A stretch of 10,773 nt of DNA from Caldithrix sp. (GTDB taxonomy: Bacteria; KSB1; UBA2214; DYKH01). Positions 1 to 5,316 of the stretch are shown piece by piece (the stretch's first letter is position 1; each line of letters starts with the position of its first letter). A model generated the notes under the pieces. The model was given only the letters and a program-made list of their open reading frames with translations. It did not search any database and was not told the DNA's origin. The stretch covers positions 1-10,773 of the forward strand of contig DYKH01000164.1 of assembly GCA_020722685.1 (NCBI GenBank), in the 5' to 3' direction. The translations under genes and the position numbers were made by a program.

Positions 1-555
1 CCGGCAACCTGCAACGGACGGAATTTGGCTTACCGCAAAGAGGTCTTTGAGCAGATCGGCGGATTTGAGGACATTCAGCAATTCGTTTCCGGCGACGATG
101 ATTTGTTTTTGCGGCTGGTGGTGCAAAAGACTCCATGGCAAGTAGCCTATGCCTACGATCCGGAGCTGGTGGTTCCTACCCAGCTTCTTTCAAGCTGGCG
201 GCAATTCTACCATCAACGGATTCGGCATGCCTCTAAGGGTAGGTTTTACGGACGGCGGGCTACGGCTGTTTTAGCCGTCGTCTACTTATATAATTTGCTG
301 CTTGTGACGGCTTTTTTCTTGGCAGTAATCGTTCCGCCGCTGCTTCTTGTTTTTCTCGCGGCTTTGTTTGCCAAAGCCTTTGCCGAGTTCGCGCTTTTGT
401 ACACATTTGCCAAACGCATGCAGCGGACCGCCTATTTGCGCTTTTTTCCGCTCGCGGTTTTACTTCATATAATTTATGTAGTCGCGTTCGGCGCGTTGGG
501 ACAATTTGCCGGATTTCGCTGGAAGGAAGTCGAGGCGGAAGACAGGAGTTTGTGA
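1..555 (+). CDS. Membrane glycosyltransferase family 2, C-terminal part (5' end outside window)
   Basis: The reading frame is open from base 1 and ends with TGA at 553-555, giving 184 residues of a longer protein; the N-terminal GT-A nucleotide-sugar domain is cut off by the window edge. The start resembles the acceptor-side segment of the GT2 at 991-2157 (N-G-R-N-L-A-Y-R-K-E here, S-G-Q-N-L-G-Y-R-R-E there). The acidic catalytic-base region is VSGDDD (residues 32-34 of the visible part). The usual Q-x-x-R-W motif reads QRIRH (72-76), with His in place of Trp. Two or three hydrophobic segments follow (about residues 85-130 and 145-165), and the end G-F-R-W-K-E resembles the membrane-proximal end of the downstream GT2s. 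By family it transfers a sugar from a nucleotide-sugar donor to a lipid or glycan at the cytoplasmic membrane; donor and acceptor are unknown. It lies 435 nt before the next gene and may not share its transcript. Confidence 0.88.
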   Translation, partial: PATCNGRNLAYRKEVFEQIGGFEDIQQFVSGDDDLFLRLVVQKTPWQVAYAYDPELVVPTQLLSSWRQFYHQRIRHASKGRFYGRRATAVLAVVYLYNLLLVTAFFLAVIVPPLLLVFLAALFAKAFAEFALLYTFAKRMQRTAYLRFFPLAVLLHIIYVVAFGALGQFAGFRWKEVEAEDRSL

Positions 556-706
556 GCCGATCATCGCATCGCTTTCAAGAAACGATCATGACGACCGGCC
601 TCCCAAGTCAGAACGATTGGAGAAAGTCATTTCCACTTCTCGATCCAGACTTTGGGCATTAAAAATTACGATCAACTATGCTCGTTAAGGGTCGTTTTTT
701 CATGTC

Positions 707-726
707 ATGCCTGTGAATACAGGCAT
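707..726. repeat. Inner hairpin 1 of the MITE-like element
   Basis: A 7-bp perfect stem, ATGCCTG paired with CAGGCAT, closes a 6-nt loop. It is the partner of the hairpin at 752-771, and the third stem pair differs (G-C here, T-A there) while pairing is kept. Confidence 0.75.
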
Positions 727-751
727 CTCCTAACAATATATTCACAAGGAG

Positions 752-771
752 ATTCCTGCATGCGCAGGAAT
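752..771. repeat. Inner hairpin 2 of the MITE-like element (dRS3-like 20-mer)
   Basis: A 7-bp perfect stem, ATTCCTG paired with CAGGAAT, closes a 6-nt loop. Its layout, a 20-nt unit with ATTCC...GGAAT ends, is like the neisserial dRS3 unit. That is a resemblance of form; no relationship is shown. Confidence 0.7.
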
Positions 772-980
772 GACGAAAAGGGTGCAATTCTTACCCTTAA
801 CAAGTATATTTGCGTGGCCGGCAAAAAGTCGAACAAGATGCCATCCGGTCTCACAATAGGTTGCAGCACCGCTGTCTGATGTTATGCGGCGTGGAAAGAA
901 GCCGGCGTTCAGACTGTGAGACTATTCTTGGCGAAATGAAGGACACGGAAAGTCCAAGCATCATGACAATCAGATTGCTC

Positions 981-985
981 AGGAG
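981..985 (+). promoter_or_regulatory. Ribosome binding site AGGAG deciding a TTG start
   Basis: AGGAG lies 5 nt before TTG at 991. An in-frame stop (TGA 964-966) closes the frame upstream and no ATG or GTG lies between, so this site supports the TTG as the real start of the GT2 gene. Confidence 0.75.
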
Positions 986-990
986 AAAAT

Positions 991-2157
991 TTGCACCAGC
1001 TCGCTGACCTTGCCCTCGTCTTGTGCGTTCTTTACTCCTTTACACTGCTGACCCTTTTTGTTGGCCTGCTGCGGCGGAATCATGGCGAGAACCGAACCCA
1101 GTATCGTGTTTCGGTTCTCATTGCCGCTCGCAATGAAGAGAGCAACATCGGCAATGTGCTGGCAGATCTTTCGCGCCAGACCTATCCCACTGAGTTGTAC
1201 GAAGTGATTGTAGCCAGTGACGGCTCGTCGGACAAGACAGAGGAAATTGTTCGCAGGGCTGCCGCGCAATGCGCAAACGTCAAGCTGGTGGTGGTCAACC
1301 AGTGTCCCCGCGGTTACAGTCCCAAGAAGCATGCGATTGAAAGCGCGTTTCGCCATTCTCAAGGCGAAATTATTCTCGCTACAGATGCGGACTGCCGGTT
1401 GGGCGAGCGCTGGCTCGAAAGCATGGTTTCCTATTTTACTCCGCAGGTTGGTTTCGTCGTCGGCTTCTCCCAGTTCGGGTGCAAGGGTGAGCCGCAGAAT
1501 TTTTTAGAACGTTTGCAGGCATTCGATTTCTTGCAGCTCATGGGCGCGGCGGCCGGCGCCTGCAATTTGGGCACTCCCTTGGCTGCCTCGGGACAAAATC
1601 TCGGCTACCGTCGTGAGGCCTTTTCCGCTGTGGGCGGCTACAGCAAAGTGGCGCACCGTGTCTCTGGAGATGATGTTTTACTCCTACAGCTCATCCGCGC
1701 CCACACTCGATGGAGGATCGTTTTTGCTTCTGCATCGGAGGCTTTTGCCAGCTCGGCGCCTCAGCACACTTTTGCGGAACTGATGAATCAACGCAAGCGC
1801 TGGGCCTCTAACGGTTCTTATCAGCTTTTTCTCAATGTCCCTTTTTTCACCTACCTGCTGTTGGTCTTCCTGAACAATGCAGCGATGCTATTCGGCTTGC
1901 CCTTAAGTCTAATCACCGGAGTAGCTCTCAGAACTTTTTTGTTCACCGCCTTGATCAAAGCTATCTCAGAGGGGATCATTGCCTGGCGCAGCGCCACCGT
2001 TTTCGGCCGAAAAGATTTGCTCAAATACTTTCCGGTTTGGTTTTTTCTGCAAATACCTTACGTGGTGATCGTCGGCTTGCTAGGCAGCACCGGCGGCTTT
2101 AATTGGAAGGATCGAAGACATTTGGCCGTGGTCAAGGAGGCCGTGGAGCCTGAATGA
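991..2157 (+). CDS. Membrane-bound glycosyltransferase family 2 (388 aa)
   Basis: A processive-type or lipid-directed GT2 predicted to sit in the cytoplasmic membrane with its catalytic domain in the cytosol. An N-terminal membrane segment covers about residues 5-26. The GT-A domain begins with SVLIAARNEE; the first acidic motif is ASDGSSD (Asp77), the metal-binding D-x-D is TDADC (Asp132/Asp134), the catalytic-base region is SGDD (226-228), and the Q-x-x-R-W motif is QRKRW (267-271). Several hydrophobic segments follow (about 285-375). The start is TTG with AGGAG 5 nt upstream; an in-frame stop excludes a longer form. It has the same length as the GT2 at 3111-4277 and its motifs fall within one residue of the same positions, so the two look like paralogues. 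It appears to be the first gene of the operon running to 6941. Sugar donor and acceptor cannot be told from sequence. Confidence 0.93.
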   Translation: MHQLADLALVLCVLYSFTLLTLFVGLLRRNHGENRTQYRVSVLIAARNEESNIGNVLADLSRQTYPTELYEVIVASDGSSDKTEEIVRRAAAQCANVKLVVVNQCPRGYSPKKHAIESAFRHSQGEIILATDADCRLGERWLESMVSYFTPQVGFVVGFSQFGCKGEPQNFLERLQAFDFLQLMGAAAGACNLGTPLAASGQNLGYRREAFSAVGGYSKVAHRVSGDDVLLLQLIRAHTRWRIVFASASEAFASSAPQHTFAELMNQRKRWASNGSYQLFLNVPFFTYLLLVFLNNAAMLFGLPLSLITGVALRTFLFTALIKAISEGIIAWRSATVFGRKDLLKYFPVWFFLQIPYVVIVGLLGSTGGFNWKDRRHLAVVKEAVEPE

Positions 2158-2267
2158 AGCGCTGTGGAGAGGTGGTATTCCTTGTTGTCGTGGAAATCTC
2201 CATGTCCGGCTGGGCACCCGAAAATCATGTGAATAGCCTTGAATCTGCGGGAGGTTGCCCATGCTAG
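2154..2267 (+). CDS. Possible small protein, 37 aa, coupled between GT2 and DUF3108 genes
   Basis: An ATG at 2154 overlaps the GT2 stop as ATGA and has GGAG at 2145-2148, 5 nt upstream. The frame runs 37 codons to TAG at 2265-2267, just past the ATG of the DUF3108 gene at 2261. It therefore fills exactly the otherwise empty stretch between two genes and could carry ribosomes from one to the next. The predicted peptide has a short hydrophobic run near its N-terminus (VVFLVVVEI) and two cysteines at its end (CPC). It resembles nothing I know. It could be a translated small protein, a coupling leader with no functional product, or chance. The evidence is positional only. Confidence 0.33.
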   Translation: MKRCGEVVFLVVVEISMSGWAPENHVNSLESAGGCPC

Positions 2268-3109
2268 GAATGGAGCATCCTCGGTTCCGTTTGGTCTTTT
2301 CGGGGACCCTCCCGCGGGTTTTGCCTATTTTCGTAATAATGTTGCTGTCGTGGCCGGCTCCCACAAGGGCTGATAGCTTTGCTGTGATTTCCTTGCGAGA
2401 TTTCGTCGGCGAGCGGCTAGAGTACTCGCTAAGGTTTCATGGGGTGTCGGCAGCCCGCGCGCACTTAACTTTCGGCAGTGCTGAACCCATCGCCGGTGCC
2501 GCGACGGGAATCATTGCGGCCGCAGTTCAGACGGGTTCCATCGCCGACCTTCTATTTCACATTGACAATCATTATTCGTCTGTGGTGGATATGGCCTCCG
2601 GTTTTCCGATCAAATTCTGCAAGTCGATAGATCAAAAGAACGTTCAACACGTAATGACCACCGAGTTTGACCGCCTGAGCAGAGTCGCGCGAATTGCTTC
2701 GGAGAGAGTGTGGTCCATCCAAGAGGAATCCTACGAGCTATTCTCCATGCTTTACAAAATCCGTTGCTCGAATGTCGAAATCGGTGATAGCCTGAGATTC
2801 ATCCTCGATATTGAAGGCCAGTCATGGCGCGCGACCGGGGCGGTTTCCCCAGGGGAGCCGGTACACAAGCCGTTTCACGAGCTCCAGGTGCGAAGGATGG
2901 TGCTGACGTTTTCACCGGCGGGAAGGCTGGCTCCGCGAAAATGGAAAACCGACCTGCTCACCCATCGCATCTGTAAAGAAGGCGCCCGGCTGACGATCTG
3001 CTTCGGTCCGCCGCCGCAAAGTCTGCCCTTGTATCTACAATTTGGTGAGGGCAAATCCGCTGTAGAGATGCGGCTACAAAAGGTTCATTTTCAGTCAATG
3101 CCAAGATAG
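2261..3109 (+). CDS. Exported DUF3108 domain-containing protein (282 aa)
   Basis: ATG at 2261 is preferred over an in-frame TTG at 2255 because GGAGG (2250-2254) sits 6 nt before the ATG. The N-terminus is a likely Sec signal peptide: basic residues, a hydrophobic core (LPIFVIMLLSW, about 21-31) and a plausible cleavage after T-R-A (residue 37). The mature part begins with the DUF3108 pattern GERLEYSLRFHGVSAARA, followed by beta-rich sequence with IDNHYSSVVDM and FPIKF segments, typical of this periplasmic family. The biochemical role of DUF3108 is not established. The gene ends 1 nt before the next GT2 start, so it is almost certainly in the same transcript. A periplasmic or outer-membrane role in handling or sensing the envelope product made by the flanking glycosyltransferases is inference. 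Confidence 0.75.
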   Translation: MLGMEHPRFRLVFSGTLPRVLPIFVIMLLSWPAPTRADSFAVISLRDFVGERLEYSLRFHGVSAARAHLTFGSAEPIAGAATGIIAAAVQTGSIADLLFHIDNHYSSVVDMASGFPIKFCKSIDQKNVQHVMTTEFDRLSRVARIASERVWSIQEESYELFSMLYKIRCSNVEIGDSLRFILDIEGQSWRATGAVSPGEPVHKPFHELQVRRMVLTFSPAGRLAPRKWKTDLLTHRICKEGARLTICFGPPPQSLPLYLQFGEGKSAVEMRLQKVHFQSMPR

Positions 3110-3110
3110 A

Positions 3111-4277
3111 ATGTTCGAAGCCTCAAATTTTTTCGCTCTCATTGCAGCAATCGTCTATGCTGTTTTGGGAGGCTTTCTATCGCTTTCCCTGACAAAAAAG
3201 AGCGGCAAGCGGAAAGGCTTTGAGCCAAAGATCTCCATGATTGTGGCCGCCCGTAACGAAGCTGTGCATTTGCCGGAATGCCTGCGTTCTTTGCTGAACG
3301 TTGAATATCCTCCGGCGAAGACGGAAATCATCGTCGTCGATGACGGTTCTACCGACAGCTCCGGAGAGATCATCGACCATTTCGCCGCAGCGCATCCACG
3401 CACAAAACATCTGCGATTGAATCCCGATCAGAAGCGCCGACCAGGAAAAGCGGGAGCGATCCTCTATGGCATTGATCATAGCAGCGGCGAGATCATCTTC
3501 ATTACTGATGCCGATTGTCAGGTTCCGCGCACCTGGATTCGCGGGTTGCTGTCGCTTTTCACTGCGCGAGTCGGTTTGGTGGGCGGCTTTACCTTGCTGG
3601 ATCGGAAAAAGGACTCGACTTCACTTTTCGGCAAGATTCAATCGCTCGATTGGCTCTATCTGTTAAGTGTGGCGGCCGCCGCTTCGAACTGGGGTAAGCC
3701 ACTGAGCTGGGTCGGCAACAATATGGCCTTTCGTCGCCAAGCTTACGAAGATGTTGGCGGGTATCGGGCGTTGGGGTACAGTCTCATCGAGGACTTTGTT
3801 CTTGCCAACGCCATTGCCACGCGGACAGATTGGCAAGTACGTTTTGCCGCCGTCAAGGAGGCACTGGTGCACAGCAGCCCGGCGGCCTCTTTGCGCCAGC
3901 TTTATCGGCAGCGAAGGCGATGGTTTACCGGCTTTGGCAGCATGCGACCGTTCGGCAAATCAATCATGATCATCAGCACGCTGGCACACCTCTCTTGTGT
4001 GGTTTTGGCAGTCGTGCAATGGCAGCTATCTTTGTCCTGCTTCGTGCTGCTTTCGCTTGCGGATTGGCTCCTGCTCTATCCCACGGCCACGATTCTGGGC
4101 AGGCGCGACTTGTTACGCCACTTTCCCGCTTTCCAGGTTTACTTTTTCTGCTACACGATCCTCTTTCCCTTCTTTCTGTTCTTTGATCGCCAAGTAGTTT
4201 GGAAGGAACAAACGTACCCCGCAAAAATCGCTGCCTCCTCAGACAAGATTGCCCAGCGGGTGCGGCCTACTTCTTAG
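3111..4277 (+). CDS. Membrane-bound glycosyltransferase family 2 (388 aa), second paralogue
   Basis: ATG at 3111 follows the preceding stop after 1 nt; no strong Shine-Dalgarno is visible, so translation is probably coupled. An N-terminal membrane segment (about 5-28) is followed by the GT-A domain: SMIVAARNEA, VVDDGSTDSS (Asp77/Asp78), the D-x-D motif TDADC (Asp133/Asp135), the acidic IEDF (227-228) and QRRRW (267-271). Hydrophobic segments at about 283-365 form the C-terminal membrane part. Overall layout matches the GT2 at 991-2157, but the catalytic acidic motif is ED rather than GDD and the C-terminus is different, suggesting another acceptor or sugar. Expected activity is transfer of a sugar from a nucleotide-sugar to a membrane or glycan acceptor. 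It is followed after 10 nt by the radical SAM gene. Confidence 0.93.
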   Translation: MFEASNFFALIAAIVYAVLGGFLSLSLTKKSGKRKGFEPKISMIVAARNEAVHLPECLRSLLNVEYPPAKTEIIVVDDGSTDSSGEIIDHFAAAHPRTKHLRLNPDQKRRPGKAGAILYGIDHSSGEIIFITDADCQVPRTWIRGLLSLFTARVGLVGGFTLLDRKKDSTSLFGKIQSLDWLYLLSVAAAASNWGKPLSWVGNNMAFRRQAYEDVGGYRALGYSLIEDFVLANAIATRTDWQVRFAAVKEALVHSSPAASLRQLYRQRRRWFTGFGSMRPFGKSIMIISTLAHLSCVVLAVVQWQLSLSCFVLLSLADWLLLYPTATILGRRDLLRHFPAFQVYFFCYTILFPFFLFFDRQVVWKEQTYPAKIAASSDKIAQRVRPTS

Positions 4278-4287
4278 CGAGACACGC

Positions 4288-5316
4288 ATGAGCTTTTTGC
4301 CCCCAATCCTTTTGCACTACTTTATTACCTACCGCTGCAATTGCAAATGCACCTTTTGCGACATCTGGCGTTCGGATGATCTGCGAAGCAATGGCGATGC
4401 CCGGCTTGAAGACGTTTGCCGCAACCTGATGGAGGCGCGAAAGCTGGGGGCTCGGTTCGTAGATTTTACCGGTGGCGAGCCGCTGCTACACCCACAGCTT
4501 CCTGAAATGCTCAAGCAGGCAAGGGAGGTGGGATTCAAAACTTCCGTCACCACCAACTGCATGTTGTATCCGCAAAGGGCAAGGGAGTTGGCAGGACGGG
4601 TGGATTACCTGCACTTTTCCATTGACTCGAACGATCCTCGCCAGCATGACGCCATTCGCCGCGCCAAGGCCTTTTCCCGCGTCAGCGAAAGCATTGAGAC
4701 GGCCAAGCAATTGGGGGAGGCGCCGGACCTGCTCTTCACGGTGACAGAGGAAAATGTTGCTTCGCTTCTGCCGCTGTGCGAGCTGGCAAAGAAAAGGAAG
4801 CTGATGCTCATCCTCAATCCTGTCTTTTCCCATCGACTGAGAAGGGAGCTGAATACTGAAACCTTGGACAAGCTGGAAAGCGTTGCAAACCTGCCTTTTG
4901 TCTATCTAAACAAAGCTTTTCTCCGTCTACGACGGAATGGCGGCAACTCGACCGACAAACCGCGCTGCCGTGCTGTGACTTCCACGATCGTCGTCTCGCC
5001 GAATAACGAATTGTTGCTGCCGTGTTTTCACTTTGCGCAAAGAAGACTGCCGATCAAGAGGTCGCTGACGCAAGCGAGAGAAAGTGTGGATTGCAAGGCT
5101 TTCGAGTCCGGACAGGGCAGGTTTGCTTTTTGTGAAGGATGTACCTTGAACTGCTATTTTGACCCATCTTTTGTTTACAAGCTGGATGGCTATTTTTGCG
5201 AGAGCCTGGCGGCAAAGGCAAAATACGCTTATTACAAGTATGTGCATCGGCGCCTGTTTGCCTCTCGGTGCGAAGGTGAGAAAGCCAAAAGTTTCAAAAT
5301 GGGCTGCATGACATGA
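4288..5316 (+). CDS. Radical SAM enzyme with cysteine-rich (SPASM/twitch-like) C-terminus (342 aa)
   Basis: The [4Fe-4S]/SAM-binding motif C-x3-C-x2-C is at Cys17, Cys21 and Cys24 (with an additional Cys19), and the SAM-binding GGEP motif at 62-65 (FTGGEPLL). A TIM-barrel-like core follows, with TTNC and HFSID strands. The C-terminal part has Cys227, Cys246, Cys269, Cys282-x2-Cys285-x3-Cys289 and Cys304, as expected for an auxiliary Fe-S cluster region of the SPASM or twitch type, though not the exact canonical spacing. ATG at 4288 is chosen because it places the cluster motif at the usual short distance; an in-frame TTG at 4249 would overlap the GT2 and has no ribosome site. The Shine-Dalgarno before 4288 is weak. 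The substrate is unknown. Such enzymes modify peptides, sugars or other small molecules by radical chemistry in the cytosol. The gene overlaps the PHP gene by 4 nt. Confidence 0.88.
   Translation: MSFLPPILLHYFITYRCNCKCTFCDIWRSDDLRSNGDARLEDVCRNLMEARKLGARFVDFTGGEPLLHPQLPEMLKQAREVGFKTSVTTNCMLYPQRARELAGRVDYLHFSIDSNDPRQHDAIRRAKAFSRVSESIETAKQLGEAPDLLFTVTEENVASLLPLCELAKKRKLMLILNPVFSHRLRRELNTETLDKLESVANLPFVYLNKAFLRLRRNGGNSTDKPRCRAVTSTIVVSPNNELLLPCFHFAQRRLPIKRSLTQARESVDCKAFESGQGRFAFCEGCTLNCYFDPSFVYKLDGYFCESLAAKAKYAYYKYVHRRLFASRCEGEKAKSFKMGCMT

Larger units (their letters stand above)
673..812. mobile_element. MITE-like palindromic element, 140 nt, with 20-bp terminal inverted repeats
   Basis: The ends 673-692 and 793-812 are inverted repeats matching at 17 of 20 positions, including a perfect 9-bp GTTAAGGGT / ACCCTTAAC. 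Inside lies a second inverted repeat, 704-730 against 748-774, matching at 22 of 27. Each inner arm is itself a hairpin: 707-726 (ATGCCTG, 6-nt loop, CAGGCAT) and 752-771 (ATTCCTG, 6-nt loop, CAGGAAT). About 17 nt of AT-rich sequence separate the arms. No protein is encoded and no clear target-site duplication is visible. The architecture suits a non-autonomous miniature element or a REP/BIME-like repeat. The 20-nt cores resemble the ATTCC...GGAAT class of short palindromes common in bacterial genomes. Only one copy is in this window, so mobility is inferred. Confidence 0.7.
556..990. other. 435-nt intergenic region with a MITE-like element
   Basis: No convincing gene is seen between the two GT2 genes. 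Short open frames here lack recognisable protein features, and some merely continue a GT2 gene in another frame. Bases 673-812 form a palindromic repeat, described separately. The remainder (556-672 and 813-980) shows no clear terminator hairpin with a T-run and no strong -35/-10 pair. A promoter for the operon starting at 991 is likely here, but I cannot place it. Confidence 0.6.

Noticed and set aside
695..700. Six-T run as a terminator for the first GT2
   Set aside because: No stable hairpin immediately precedes it; it lies within the inverted-repeat element.
665..820. Target-site duplication flanking the MITE-like element
   Set aside because: The bases next to 673 and 812 do not form a convincing direct repeat, so insertion by transposition is not proven.
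652..1007. Short plus-strand open frames in the intergenic region
   Set aside because: They cross the palindromic element or run into the GT2 gene in another frame, and the peptides show no protein-like features.
979..1362. Minus-strand open frame of 127 codons inside the GT2 gene
   Set aside because: It lies opposite a gene with complete GT2 motifs and its translation shows no recognisable family; it is an antisense shadow.
4249..4287. TTG at 4249 as start of the radical SAM gene
   Set aside because: It would overlap the upstream GT2, lacks a Shine-Dalgarno, and adds residues unlike the family's usual short N-terminus; ATG 4288 fits better.
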